64,000 nt of DNA from Flavobacteriaceae bacterium. Lineage in GTDB: Bacteria > Bacteroidota > Bacteroidia > Flavobacteriales > Flavobacteriaceae. Every line of letters starts with the position of its first letter. The stretch's first letter is position 1. A program made the position numbers and the translations under genes. Positions 51,208 to 60,676 of the stretch are shown here, piece after piece. Location: positions 1 through 64,000 of the forward strand of contig JAHEMY010000002.1 in the NCBI GenBank assembly GCA_024643425.1. The letters are read 5' to 3'. Under the pieces are notes generated by a model that saw only the letters and a program-made list of their open reading frames with translations, had not been told where the DNA came from and did not search any database.

Positions 51208-51362
51208 GGCGCAATCAAATAATGGTTTGGTGTTACAAGATAAAAATTAATTTAAAGTTTCAATTAATTTTATCCGTGATAAGCGCTATTTGGGGGATAA
51301 TTGATTTTAAGAGGGTACAATAAAATCTTTATTTTTACATTTATTGTTCAAAGTGTATCACC

Positions 51363-51938
51363 ATGTCCGATTTCTGGCTCTATTTTACCTTAGGTTTAAA
51401 TCATGTCCTTGACTGGCAAGCATATGATCATGTGCTTTTTATCATCGCATTATGCGCCGCCTATTCTTTAGAATCCTGGAAGCGCTTATTAGGGTTGGTA
51501 TCCATGTTTACACTAGGGCATACGATTTCCCTTTTCCTGTCGCATTTTATGGCCGTTAGCGTTTCTGCGGTTTGGATCGAATTTCTAATTCCGGTCACCA
51601 TCATTAGTGCGGGAATCTACAACCTTGTCAAAGCAGGCGAGCATGCTATAAAAGGGAAAGTTTGGGTGCTGCTATTAACTGCGCTTTTCTTTGGACTTAT
51701 TCACGGTTTTGGCTTTGGGCGCTATTACAACCAAATAAACGACGATAAAGAAATTCTACCGTTATTAGAATTTGCATTGGGCATCGAACTCTCGCAAGTA
51801 ATCATCGTCCTTGGGGTAATGATTCTTGGATTTGTGATGAAAAACATTTTACGTGTTGCAAAACGAGATTGGATCCTGGTGGCATCGGCTATCGTGATAG
51901 GAATGACCATACCAATGCTCATTGAAAATTGGCCTTAA
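51363..51938 (+). CDS. HupE/UreJ family metal permease-like protein
   Basis: A 191-aa polytopic protein with about six spans. Signature residues: NHVLDWQAYDHVLFIIAL (HVLDxxAxDHxLF), MFTLGHTISLFLSHF and FFGLIHGFGFG, all with His typical of nickel/cobalt-type transport proteins such as HupE and UreJ. The metal is not known; no hydrogenase or urease gene is near. It has 86 bp between it and the deaminase gene and is likely its own unit. Confidence 0.88.
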   Translation: MSDFWLYFTLGLNHVLDWQAYDHVLFIIALCAAYSLESWKRLLGLVSMFTLGHTISLFLSHFMAVSVSAVWIEFLIPVTIISAGIYNLVKAGEHAIKGKVWVLLLTALFFGLIHGFGFGRYYNQINDDKEILPLLEFALGIELSQVIIVLGVMILGFVMKNILRVAKRDWILVASAIVIGMTIPMLIENWP

Positions 51939-52024
51939 ATTTGCAAGGGTAATTTTCGGAAACATTTAACACCCTAATCTTTTGTGGGAGCGTAACTTCC
52001 CTTTAAATTCGCTACTAATATCTT

Positions 52025-52453
52025 ATGAAGAAAGACAAGCAATTACAATACGATACGGCCTATTTGAAAATGGCTTCAGAGTGGAGTAAATTATCGTACT
52101 GTAAACGGCGACAAGTGGGAGCGCTTATTGTAAAGGATAAAATGATTATAAGCGACGGATACAATGGGACACCCACGGGATTTGAAAACATATGTGAGGA
52201 CGATGAAGGCTATACCAAATGGTATGTTTTGCATGCCGAAGCAAATGCCATTTCCAAGGTGGCTTCTTCAACGCAATCCTGCCGAGGGGCAACTTTATAC
52301 ATTACAATGTCTCCTTGTCAGCAATGCAGCAAATTGATCCACCAAGCGGGAATTTCCCGACTGGTATATCACGAATCGTATAAGGACGATTCCGGAATAA
52401 AATTTCTACGCAAAGCAGGCGTAGAAATAGCACACATTGAACGTTTAACCTAA
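52025..52453 (+). CDS. dCMP/cytidine deaminase family protein
   Basis: A 142-aa zinc deaminase. It has RRQVGALIVKDKMIISDGYNG, the catalytic HAEANAI (His/Glu) and the zinc pair SPCQQCSKLI, with GFENICEDDEGY typical of dCMP deaminases. It likely converts dCMP to dUMP for dTTP synthesis, though a wider substrate range cannot be excluded. It ends 3 bp before the S41 protease gene, so the two are an operon. Confidence 0.92.
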   Translation: MKKDKQLQYDTAYLKMASEWSKLSYCKRRQVGALIVKDKMIISDGYNGTPTGFENICEDDEGYTKWYVLHAEANAISKVASSTQSCRGATLYITMSPCQQCSKLIHQAGISRLVYHESYKDDSGIKFLRKAGVEIAHIERLT

Positions 52454-52456
52454 TAC

Positions 52457-54052
52457 ATGGAAAACATAAAAAAATACTTGCCTATTTTACTGGGGGTGAC
52501 TTTGGTAATAGGGGTATTTGTGGGGTCTAAGCTCAACTTTCAGGATTCCAACAAGAAGATTTTCGCGACCAATTCAAAAAAAGACAAGCTTAATCGGTTG
52601 ATCGATTATATCGATTATGAATATGTAGATCAAGTAAATACAGATAGCATTGTGGATGTCACGGTAAACGGAATCCTCGAGAACTTAGATCCGCATTCTG
52701 TTTATATTCCTACCGCTCAATATGAAGACAATGCCGACGATATGCGCGGTAACTTTGTGGGCATCGGAGTGAGTTTTTATGTCTATAACGATTCCATCGC
52801 AGTGATTAGAGCCATTGAAGGGGGAAGTGCCGAAAAAGTGGGCATCAAAGGTGGGGATCGAATTTTATTCGCCGACGGGAAAAAGCTTTTTGGCGAGAAC
52901 TTAAACCGAGATAGCATTTCTGCCTTCCTCAAAGGCGAAATCAATTCAAAGGTAGCCTTAAAAGTACACCGGAAAGGACAATCAAAGCTGCTCGATTTCA
53001 CGGTAAAAAGAAAACGCATCCCCTTAATTAGTGTCGATGCATCCTATCGATTATCCCAGAACCTGGGGTATATAAAAGTCAATCGTTTTTCAGAAAGCAC
53101 CTACAGTGAATTTAAAGAAGCCTTGGACGATTTAATAGATCAAGGAATTACCGGGCTGGTGTTAGATTTACGAGACAATCCCGGAGGCTATATTTCGACT
53201 GCAGAGGCAATTTTGGACGAATTTCTAGAAAACGATAAGCTTTTGTTAGTAACTCGAAACAAAGCAGGCGAAGAGTTTAAAACCTATGCAACACGACAAG
53301 GTGATTTTGAAGATGGTAAGCTCTATGTGCTTATTAATGAGAATTCAGCTTCTGCCAGTGAGATTGTTGCTGGGGCTCTTCAAGACAATGATAAAGGGAT
53401 CATAATAGGGAGACGTTCTTTCGGAAAAGGCTTGGTGCAGCGAGAAATGGCATTGGGCGATGGCAGCGCCGTTCGACTTACCATTGCCAGGTATTATACC
53501 CCTACCGGAAGATCCATTCAGAAACCCTATGGATCGGGGAACGACGATTATTACAGCGATTATGAAGAACGCTATATGAATGGGGAATTAATCCATGCCG
53601 ATAGCATTAAGGTGGCCGATTCATTGCGTTATGTTACTCCTAAAGGAAAAGTGGTGTACGGTGGTGGTGGAATTATTCCCGATGTGTTCGTTCCAAAGGA
53701 TACAAGCATCGAAAATGAAACCTTGAACTATGTCGATCAAAATGGCCTAATGAGCTACTTTATTTTTGAATACCTGGAAAAGAATCGAGGGACTTTTGAT
53801 GCCATGACATTCGAAACCTTTCGCCAAGACTATAGCGTGGACGATTCACTTGCGCAAGAATTTATTGACTATTCCAGACTTCAAGAGGCGAATATTGATA
53901 TGAGCGATTACAACGCTGAATTAAAGCTTGCGCTAAAAGCAAATTTAGCCCAACAGTTGTACGGTCCAAATGCCTATGAGCTTCTGTGGAATGCCGATGA
54001 TAAAATGCTTCAAAAAGTAATGGAGCTGGAAGAAAAAGGGGCAAAGAACTAA
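52457..54052 (+). CDS. S41 family C-terminal processing protease
   Basis: A 531-aa periplasmic protease with an N-terminal anchor (LPILLGVTLVIGVFVGSKL). Order: N-terminal cap, PDZ domain (GIGVSFYVYNDSIAVIRAIEG, AEKVGIKGGDRILFADG), the protease core with NENSASASEIVAGALQD (nucleophile Ser) and RRSFGKGLVQ (general-base Lys), then a C-terminal domain ending in a Gln/Lys-rich tail. It cuts the ends of exported proteins, as CtpA/Prc do. All catalytic residues are intact. It is coupled to the deaminase gene. Confidence 0.95.
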   Translation: MENIKKYLPILLGVTLVIGVFVGSKLNFQDSNKKIFATNSKKDKLNRLIDYIDYEYVDQVNTDSIVDVTVNGILENLDPHSVYIPTAQYEDNADDMRGNFVGIGVSFYVYNDSIAVIRAIEGGSAEKVGIKGGDRILFADGKKLFGENLNRDSISAFLKGEINSKVALKVHRKGQSKLLDFTVKRKRIPLISVDASYRLSQNLGYIKVNRFSESTYSEFKEALDDLIDQGITGLVLDLRDNPGGYISTAEAILDEFLENDKLLLVTRNKAGEEFKTYATRQGDFEDGKLYVLINENSASASEIVAGALQDNDKGIIIGRRSFGKGLVQREMALGDGSAVRLTIARYYTPTGRSIQKPYGSGNDDYYSDYEERYMNGELIHADSIKVADSLRYVTPKGKVVYGGGGIIPDVFVPKDTSIENETLNYVDQNGLMSYFIFEYLEKNRGTFDAMTFETFRQDYSVDDSLAQEFIDYSRLQEANIDMSDYNAELKLALKANLAQQLYGPNAYELLWNADDKMLQKVMELEEKGAKN

Positions 54053-54053
54053 C

Positions 54054-54248
54054 TTACTTCCGCTTTTTCTTAATGGAGTAAGCGGTGTTGAGAATAATCA
54101 TTAATGTAACAGCACAAGCTGCCGCCGCGATTCCAATAAGGGCTACTTGACTTTCGCCTTCCAAAAGCGCATCAAAATTTAGTTTCGTTGCATTGAAAAC
54201 AATGAGAGCAAGTCCCAAAAGAATAATGATGTATCGAAAAACTTTCAT
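54054..54248 (-). CDS. small two-span membrane protein (64 aa)
   Basis: Short protein with two hydrophobic helices (YIIILLGLALIVFNAT; VALIGIAAAACAVTLMIIL) joined by a loop with DALLEGES and ending in KKKRK, which predicts cytoplasmic ends. No family is recognised. It is convergent to the S41 protease (2 bp apart) and 9 bp from the marC-type gene, so it may be the last gene of that unit. Confidence 0.72.
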   Translation of the reverse strand: MKVFRYIIILLGLALIVFNATKLNFDALLEGESQVALIGIAAAACAVTLMIILNTAYSIKKKRK

Positions 54249-54257
54249 GCCTGTAAA

Positions 54258-54839
54258 TTAATGAAATAATTCTTGAATGTTTGAGGTAAAAAGTTTCACA
54301 GCGATGGCAAGGAGGATTACGCCAAACACTTTTTGTATGATGCCAATTCCGCTTTTACCCAAAATACGTTGCAATTTCGCTGAAGTTTTTAGCACCGCGT
54401 AAATCACCACCACGTTAATTACCACTGCAACAATTACATTTTCTAGGGCGAATTCAGCGCGTAAAGATAATAGTGTGGTCAAGGTTCCCGGCCCAGCGAG
54501 CATAGGAAAGGCGAGTGGGAAAATGGAGGCCATATCGGGGCTACTTCCATCATCTTTGAACAGGGTGATGCCTAAAATCATTTCCAGGGCAATAAAGAAT
54601 AAAATAAAGGCACCTGCAACCGCAAATTCGTTGACATTGATGCCAATAAGTTTTAAAATTTCTTCTCCTAGAAATAAAAAGAAAACCATTACAACGGCTG
54701 CGATAATGGATGCTTTTTCACTGTGAATATGTCCCACACGCTTCCTAAGTGAGATCACAATAGGAATGTTCCCGATAATGTCGATTACCGCGAATAGAAC
54801 CATGCTGGCTGTTATTATTTCTTTAAAATTGAAATTCAT
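54258..54839 (-). CDS. MarC family integral membrane protein
   Basis: A 193-aa protein with six spans: VLFAVIDIIGNIPIVISLRK (the DxxGNxPI signature), VVMVFFLFLGEEILKLIGI, FILFFIALEMILGITLF, FPMLAGPGTLTTLLSL and GVILLAIAVKLF. MarC proteins are wide-spread and were once linked to antibiotic resistance, but their role is unknown. It heads a two-gene minus-strand unit with the 64-aa protein. Confidence 0.93.
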   Translation of the reverse strand: MNFNFKEIITASMVLFAVIDIIGNIPIVISLRKRVGHIHSEKASIIAAVVMVFFLFLGEEILKLIGINVNEFAVAGAFILFFIALEMILGITLFKDDGSSPDMASIFPLAFPMLAGPGTLTTLLSLRAEFALENVIVAVVINVVVIYAVLKTSAKLQRILGKSGIGIIQKVFGVILLAIAVKLFTSNIQELFH

Positions 54840-54912
54840 AGGAGCGTTTAAAACAGGGCAAAATTACACAAACAATTCAGGACAGAGATGATTCAAACCA
54901 AGAAATACCAAT

Positions 54913-54920
54913 TATCTTTG
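54913..54920 (+). promoter_or_regulatory. -7 box of the DUF3109 gene
   Basis: TATCTTTG (exact TAnnTTTG) ends four bases before the ATG at 54925. A transcript started at the usual distance would begin at or next to the start codon and be leaderless. Confidence 0.55.
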
Positions 54921-54924
54921 CGCC

Positions 54925-55491
54925 ATGTTTCAGTTAGGAAAAACCATTGTTTCAGAAGAGCTCCTCGAAAAGGAGTTTGTTTGCAATTTGAGTGCCTGCA
55001 AGGGGGCTTGCTGTATTGAAGGGGAAGCGGGAGCGCCTGTTACTGAAACGGAAGTTGAGATTCTGAAGGAAATTTACCCCAAAGTAAAACCTTTTCTGAG
55101 GCAGGAAGGAATCGCCGCCATTGAAGCCCAAGGGACGCACATCGTGAGTGATTTGGATGAGCTTGAGACCCCTTTAGTCAATGGAAAAGAGTGTGCCTAT
55201 GTAACCTTCAACAAACAAGGCTATGCCAGTTGCGGAATCGAGGATGCGTACAACGCCGGGGAAGTAACTTTTAGAAAACCAATCTCCTGCCATTTGTATC
55301 CAGTTCGTATTCAAGAGTACAGCGAATTTGCCGCGGTGAATTACCACAAATGGCCCATTTGTGACGATGCCTGTTCCTTAGGGCGGGAACTGAAAGTTCC
55401 GGTTTATAAATTTGTGAAGGATGCCTTGATTCGACGATTTGGAGAACATTGGTATGCCGAATTGGAAAAAGTCGCTTCCGAGTTCAATTAG
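54925..55491 (+). CDS. DUF3109 family cysteine-rich protein
   Basis: A 188-aa protein with a metal-cluster-like Cys pattern: CNLSACKGACCIEG (four Cys in 10 residues), then a SCGIED Cys, SCHLYPVR and a final CDDACSLG pair. DUF3109 proteins are thought to bind iron-sulfur or zinc; no reaction is known. It has no signal peptide. Its TAnnTTTG box abuts the start codon. It is monogenic and is followed by a weak terminator. Confidence 0.92.
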   Translation: MFQLGKTIVSEELLEKEFVCNLSACKGACCIEGEAGAPVTETEVEILKEIYPKVKPFLRQEGIAAIEAQGTHIVSDLDELETPLVNGKECAYVTFNKQGYASCGIEDAYNAGEVTFRKPISCHLYPVRIQEYSEFAAVNYHKWPICDDACSLGRELKVPVYKFVKDALIRRFGEHWYAELEKVASEFN

Positions 55492-55520
55492 GATTCAAAA
55501 AATCATTGAATCGCATTTTT
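55492..55520 (+). terminator. weak AT-rich terminator of the DUF3109 gene
   Basis: GATTCAA pairs with TTGAATC (7 bp) one base after the stop codon, followed by a short T run. Confidence 0.45.
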
Positions 55521-55864
55521 CGAGACGTTAACTGTTAAATTTTGCCTTCTTTTTTTGTTAAAAAATTAGGTCGCGAAAACGTTATCAAATTGTTTCTTAG
55601 CTGCGATAAAATAGGACTTTCAAAGGGTTTTCAACGGCATAAAACAGGAATGTTCATAACCTGAATGAAATAATTGTATATATCTAATAATCAAATAGAT
55701 AATACTATTTTTTAACATAAAGATAGTAACAAGCAATTCTAGGGAGTGTTGAAAACTTTGTTAAAAACCCAACACTGATTTTTAGTCAATTAGTTCTAAA
55801 TTTTTTCATATTTGTTAGTCCCTAGTAACCTCAATAATACATTAATAAAAAAAGCAAAGGACAC
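55521..55864 (+). promoter_or_regulatory. long AT-rich leader region of nrdB
   Basis: A 373-bp gene-free stretch follows the DUF3109 gene, unusually long for this window. Within it AGTGTTG (55745-55751) and CAACACT (55770-55776) form a 7-bp inverted repeat around a purine-rich loop, and a CATATTTG -7-like box lies about 50 bp before the nrdB ATG. No known ribonucleotide reductase operator is recognised. It may carry the control of the nrd genes. Confidence 0.4.
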
Positions 55865-56842
55865 ATGAGTGCAGAAGAACCAATTTTAGCAGAAAATAAG
55901 AACAGATTTGTAATTTTCCCGATACAACATCATGATATTTGGGAATGGTACAAGAAGAGTGAAGCGAGTTTTTGGACTGCGGAAGAAATTGATTTGCACC
56001 AAGATTTAACCGATTGGACCAGCAAGTTGAACGACGACGAGCGTTATTTTATTAAGCATATTCTTGCCTTTTTTGCCGCCAGTGATGGAATCGTGAATGA
56101 AAACCTAGCTGAAAACTTCGTAAATGAAGTACAATACAGCGAGGCGAAATTCTTTTATGGATTCCAAATTATGATGGAGAACATCCACAGTGAAACCTAC
56201 TCCCTTTTGATCGATACCTACGTAAAAGATGAAAAGGAAAAAAATAAATTATTTCAGGCCATTGAGAATTTCCCGGCCATTAAGAAAAAAGCCGACTGGG
56301 CTTTAAAATGGATTGATAGCCCAAGTTTTGCAGAGCGATTAATTGCTTTCGCAGCGGTAGAAGGAATTTTCTTTTCGGGAGCTTTCTGTTCTATTTTTTG
56401 GTTGAAAAAACGAGGCCTCATGCCCGGACTAACCTTCTCGAACGAGTTAATCTCAAGAGATGAAGGGGTACATTGCGATTTTGCGGTACACTTGCACAAC
56501 CACCATTTGGTGAATAAAGTGTCAAAAGAACGTATCCGTGAAATTATTATCGATGCATTAAACATCGAACGTGAATTTATCACCGAATCACTTCCTGCCA
56601 GTTTGATAGGAATGAATGCAAAACTCATGACTCAATACCTAGAATTCGTTACCGACCGCTTGTTGGTGGAACTAGGTTGTGAGAAAGAATACAACTCCGG
56701 AAATCCATTCGACTTTATGGATATGATCTCTTTGCAAGGGAAAACGAATTTCTTCGAGAAACGCGTTTCCGAATATCAAAAAGCCGGAGTAACCAACAAA
56801 GACAAAGAGTCGAACAAAATCAGTTTCGACGCAGATTTTTAA
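55865..56842 (+). CDS. nrdB: class Ia ribonucleoside-diphosphate reductase, beta subunit
   Basis: A 325-aa di-iron radical protein that supplies the radical for deoxynucleotide synthesis. Metal ligands: Asp in LHQDLTDW, Glu in [20 protein letters not shown] (E-x2-H-x3-Y, with the radical Tyr), Glu in [10 protein letters not shown] and RDEGVHCDF (E-x2-H). The Tyr is kept, so it is the classic Tyr-radical form. It is the first gene of the nrd pair, 113 bp before nrdA. Confidence 0.97.
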   Translation: MSAEEPILAENKNRFVIFPIQHHDIWEWYKKSEASFWTAEEIDLHQDLTDWTSKLNDDERYFIKHILAFFAASDGIVNENLAENFVNEVQYSEAKFFYGFQIMMENIHSETYSLLIDTYVKDEKEKNKLFQAIENFPAIKKKADWALKWIDSPSFAERLIAFAAVEGIFFSGAFCSIFWLKKRGLMPGLTFSNELISRDEGVHCDFAVHLHNHHLVNKVSKERIREIIIDALNIEREFITESLPASLIGMNAKLMTQYLEFVTDRLLVELGCEKEYNSGNPFDFMDMISLQGKTNFFEKRVSEYQKAGVTNKDKESNKISFDADF

Positions 56843-56848
56843 ATTACT

Positions 56849-56879
56849 TCCGCTTGTTCCCCAAAGGGCGGATTTTTTT
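56849..56879 (+). terminator. weak terminator or attenuator between nrdB and nrdA
   Basis: TCCGC pairs with GCGGA over a 14-base loop and is followed by seven T. The short stem is more like a partial stop that lowers nrdA level than a full terminator. Confidence 0.35.
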
Positions 56880-56955
56880 AAAGCATTGATAACGTGCGAC
56901 GTAAAAGTCGCGCACAGAGCATATTTTTTCAATAAACTAAATAACATCTAGCAAC

Positions 56956-59382
56956 ATGAATGTAATTAAAAGAGACGGTCGCAAAGAACCGATCATGTTC
57001 GACAAAATCACGGCAAGAGTTCGAAAACTCTGTTATGGTTTAAACGAACTTGTAGATCCTGTAAAAGTGGCAATGCGTGTAATCGAAGGATTATACGATG
57101 GGGTAACCACCAGTGAATTAGATAATCTGGCTGCTGAAATTGCCGCCACCATGACGGTGTCGCATCCGGATTATGCAAAGTTAGCCGCCAGGATCTCGGT
57201 ATCGAATTTGCACAAGAATACCAAGAAGACCTTCTCCGAGGTAATGAACGACCTTTATACCTATGTGAATCCAAGAACCGGAAAAGATGCACCTTTATTA
57301 AGCGATGAGGTGTATGAAGTAATTAAAAATAATGCAGAGGAGCTAGATTCTGCCATTATTTATAACCGTGATTTTGGCTACGATTATTTCGGGTTTAAAA
57401 CCTTAGAACGTTCTTATTTGCTGAAATTAAATGGGCAAATCGTTGAGCGTCCGCAACATATGCTCATGCGGGTTTCTATCGGAATTCATTTGAACGATTT
57501 GGCAGCCGTGAAAGAAACCTACGAATTAATGTCGAAGAAGTTTTTCACGCACGCTACGCCAACTTTATTCAACAGTGGAACGCCAAAACCTCAAATGTCG
57601 TCATGTTTCCTATTGACCATGAAGGACGATAGTATCGACGGCATTTACGATACCCTGAAACAAACAGCAAAAATTTCTCAATCAGCCGGTGGAATAGGAT
57701 TATCCATTCACAACATCCGCGCTACAGGATCGTATATCTCTGGAACCAACGGAACCTCTAACGGAATTGTTCCAATGCTACGCGTATTTAACGATACGGC
57801 ACGATACGTAGATCAAGGAGGAGGAAAACGTAAGGGAAGCTTTGCGATTTATGTAGAACCTTGGCATGCCGATATTTTTGATTTCCTAGATCTTAAAAAG
57901 AACCACGGAAAAGAAGAAATGCGTGCACGCGATTTATTCTATGCGATGTGGATTCCGGACTTGTTCATGAAACGTGTGCAAGAAGATAGCACTTGGACCC
58001 TCATGTGTCCAAACGAATGCCCGGACCTTTACAACATTCACGGGGATGAATTTGAAGCCTTGTACGAAAAGTACGAAGCCGAAAATAAAGGAAGAAAAAC
58101 CATCAAGGCTCGCGAGCTTTGGGAAAAAATATTAGAATCACAAATTGAAACAGGAACTCCTTATATGTTGTATAAGGATGCGGCCAATCGCAAGAGCAAC
58201 CAAAAGAACCTTGGAACCATTCGTTCTTCGAACTTATGTACCGAAATCATGGAGTATACCTCTCCGGATGAGGTAGCGGTATGTAACCTTGCTTCTATCG
58301 CACTTCCAATGTTTGTGAAAAATGGTGCGTTCGATCATAAGGAATTGTTCCGTGTTACAAAACGAGTGACCAAGAACTTGAACCGTGTAATCGACCGTAA
58401 TTATTATCCGGTAGTCGAAGCCCAGAACTCGAACTTCCGTCACCGTCCTGTAGGATTAGGAGTGCAAGGATTGGCAGATACCTTTATTATGTTGCGTTTG
58501 CCATTTACGTCGGACGAAGCTAAACAATTGAACCAAGACATTTTTGAAACCTTGTATTTTGCGGCGGTAAGTGCTTCTGTGGAAGAAGCAAAAGCCGACG
58601 GACCTTACGAGTCGTATAAGGGATCTCCAATTTCTCAAGGCTTGTTCCAACACAACCTTTGGAATATTGAAGACACTGAATTAAGCGGACGATGGGATTG
58701 GGGGAAATTACGTAAAGACGTGAAGAAGCACGGAGTTCGAAACTCTTTGCTGGTAGCGCCAATGCCAACCGCTTCCACCTCACAAATTTTAGGAAATAAC
58801 GAAGCTTTCGAACCTTATACCTCCAACATTTATACCCGACGGGTGCTTTCAGGAGAGTTTATTGTTGTGAACAAACACCTTCTGGAAGATTTAGTAAATC
58901 TTGGAATGTGGAACGACGATTTAAAAGAGGCCATTATGCGTGCCAATGGTTCTATCCAGGACATCGATGGAATTCCACAAGAGTTAAAAGAATTGTACAA
59001 GACGGTTTGGGAATTGAGCATGAAGGATATTATCGATATGTCACGACATAGAGGATACTTTATTGATCAGTCTCAGTCCTTGAACCTTTTCATGGAAAAT
59101 GCCAACATGGCAAAACTTACTTCGATGCACTTCTATGCATGGAAGAGTGGTTTAAAAACAGGAATGTACTATTTAAGAACGAAGAGTGCTGTAGATGCTA
59201 TTAAGTTTACCTTGAAAAATGAAACGAAGAAAGAACCTGTTGCCCAAGCGGTGGAGTCGAAGGTAGAAGCTGTTTCAGCGGCCTCCGACAAGCCCTTAAC
59301 GGCTAAGGAGCTGCGAGATCTGCTAGCACAATCAAAAAATGCCGCCGATAATGACGAGGATTGTTTGATGTGTGGATCTTAA
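56956..59382 (+). CDS. nrdA: class Ia ribonucleoside-diphosphate reductase, alpha subunit
   Basis: An 808-aa catalytic subunit. An N-terminal ATP-cone ([18 protein letters not shown]) gives allosteric control of activity. The 10-stranded barrel has [16 protein letters not shown] (first redox Cys), [22 protein letters not shown] (thiyl Cys and Glu), and [13 protein letters not shown] (second redox Cys). The flexible tail ends with DCLMCGS, whose Cys pair regenerates the active site. All key residues are present. It ends at a strong terminator shared with chrA. Confidence 0.98.
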   Translation: MNVIKRDGRKEPIMFDKITARVRKLCYGLNELVDPVKVAMRVIEGLYDGVTTSELDNLAAEIAATMTVSHPDYAKLAARISVSNLHKNTKKTFSEVMNDLYTYVNPRTGKDAPLLSDEVYEVIKNNAEELDSAIIYNRDFGYDYFGFKTLERSYLLKLNGQIVERPQHMLMRVSIGIHLNDLAAVKETYELMSKKFFTHATPTLFNSGTPKPQMSSCFLLTMKDDSIDGIYDTLKQTAKISQSAGGIGLSIHNIRATGSYISGTNGTSNGIVPMLRVFNDTARYVDQGGGKRKGSFAIYVEPWHADIFDFLDLKKNHGKEEMRARDLFYAMWIPDLFMKRVQEDSTWTLMCPNECPDLYNIHGDEFEALYEKYEAENKGRKTIKARELWEKILESQIETGTPYMLYKDAANRKSNQKNLGTIRSSNLCTEIMEYTSPDEVAVCNLASIALPMFVKNGAFDHKELFRVTKRVTKNLNRVIDRNYYPVVEAQNSNFRHRPVGLGVQGLADTFIMLRLPFTSDEAKQLNQDIFETLYFAAVSASVEEAKADGPYESYKGSPISQGLFQHNLWNIEDTELSGRWDWGKLRKDVKKHGVRNSLLVAPMPTASTSQILGNNEAFEPYTSNIYTRRVLSGEFIVVNKHLLEDLVNLGMWNDDLKEAIMRANGSIQDIDGIPQELKELYKTVWELSMKDIIDMSRHRGYFIDQSQSLNLFMENANMAKLTSMHFYAWKSGLKTGMYYLRTKSAVDAIKFTLKNETKKEPVAQAVESKVEAVSAASDKPLTAKELRDLLAQSKNAADNDEDCLMCGS

Positions 59383-59399
59383 TTTTAAGTGTTAGTGTT

Positions 59400-59430
59400 A
59401 AAAAAGCAGGGTTTTTGCCCTGCTTTTTTT
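59400..59430. terminator. bidirectional terminator between nrdA and chrA
   Basis: AAAAAAGCAGGG pairs with CCCTGCTTTTTT (12 bp, 6-base loop). T tracts on both strands fit termination of nrdA (plus) and the chromate transporter gene (minus). Confidence 0.92.
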
Positions 59431-59435
59431 ATGGC

Positions 59436-60569
59436 TTAAATTAGGCTAAATACATAGCCCAGAATGGACCCTAGCAATATTACCCAAAGGACACTCACTT
59501 TTTTAAATCTAAATACAATCACCGCACTTAGCAGTGCAATAAGGATAGAGGATCCATCAATAAGGGTATCATGGCTCATTTTTATTAAAACGGCAAGCAT
59601 GACTGCAACCGCTGCTACATTCACACTATCCAAAAAATATTGAAGGATTTTTGAGGACCGCATTTTTGGGATAAGAGGATTCAAGATCCAGACAAACAAA
59701 AAAGAAGGAAGGAAGATTCCTGCCGTAGCTGCAATGGCCCCGGAAACCCCGTTCATTTGATAGCCAATGAAGGTGGCCGTTGAAAGGATTGGTCCTGGTG
59801 TAAGTTGTCCCATGCCAATGGCATCAATTAATTCGGAACGAAGCAACAAGCCTTTAGCTACTAGTTCAGCATCGAGATAGGCAAAGAGAACATAGCCACT
59901 TCCGTAGAGAATACTTCCTACTTTAAGAAAAATCCAAAAAATCTTCATGGAACTTGCCTTTATGGTAACTTGGGAAGAAAGCCATAAAATTCCAAAGGGA
60001 ACGATAACCGATCTAGCTGTTCCTGTGGTTTTTGCTTTTAAATAAAAATAACAGGCGCCCAGAATTCCACCTAACAACAAAGCCAATACTTCATTAACAC
60101 CAAAATACGTGGCAATTAAAAGTAAGCCCCCTAAAACTCCAAGCACCCAGCTCTTTACAGCCTTCATTCCAAGCTTTAAAATGGCAGAAGCAATAATTGC
60201 TAATACGGCAGGTTGAATTCCTTTAACAAAGGGTTGAATTTGAGGAAGACTACCATAGGTCACAAATAAATAAGCTAGAATACCGGTGATAATAGTAGCG
60301 GGTAGAATAAACGAAATACCTGCAACAAAAAGACCTTTTGCACCAGCACGCTCATGACCGCAATGCATGGTCATTTCTGTGCTATTTGGGCCAGGAATCA
60401 AATTGGTGGCACCTATCAAATCAAGAAAGTGTTCTCGAGTCATCCATTTACGACGCGTCACAATTTCATCTTCCATTAAAGCAATATGAACCGCAGGACC
60501 GCCAAAGGCGAAGCATCCTAATTTTAAAAAGACATAAGCAATTTCCTTAAGTTTTGCAGTATGCGTCAT
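59436..60569 (-). CDS. chrA: chromate transporter-type permease ChrA, two-domain form
   Basis: A 377-aa membrane protein of two homologous halves, each with a signature: FGGPAVHIALMEDEIV and ATNLIPGPNSTEMTMHCG in the first, and LFAYLDAELVAKG with GMGQLTPGPILSTATFIGY in the second. CHR proteins export chromate or import anions; the substrate here is not shown and many members have nothing to do with chromate. It is monogenic. Confidence 0.93.
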   Translation of the reverse strand: MTHTAKLKEIAYVFLKLGCFAFGGPAVHIALMEDEIVTRRKWMTREHFLDLIGATNLIPGPNSTEMTMHCGHERAGAKGLFVAGISFILPATIITGILAYLFVTYGSLPQIQPFVKGIQPAVLAIIASAILKLGMKAVKSWVLGVLGGLLLIATYFGVNEVLALLLGGILGACYFYLKAKTTGTARSVIVPFGILWLSSQVTIKASSMKIFWIFLKVGSILYGSGYVLFAYLDAELVAKGLLLRSELIDAIGMGQLTPGPILSTATFIGYQMNGVSGAIAATAGIFLPSFLFVWILNPLIPKMRSSKILQYFLDSVNVAAVAVMLAVLIKMSHDTLIDGSSILIALLSAVIVFRFKKVSVLWVILLGSILGYVFSLI

Positions 60570-60620
60570 AGTACCGAAAATTTTGACCTTAAATTAAGGT
60601 ATAACAAGGTATTTATTTAA

Positions 60621-60655
60621 TAAAAAACCCCGAACTAAGCGATTAATTCGGGGTT
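60621..60655 (-). terminator. intrinsic terminator of the PiT-DUF47 gene
   Basis: AACCCCGAA pairs with TTCGGGGTT (9 bp). On the minus strand the second arm leads into a T tract, 22 bp after the transporter stop. Confidence 0.85.
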
Positions 60656-60676
60656 CTTAATGATTAAATGAAATAA

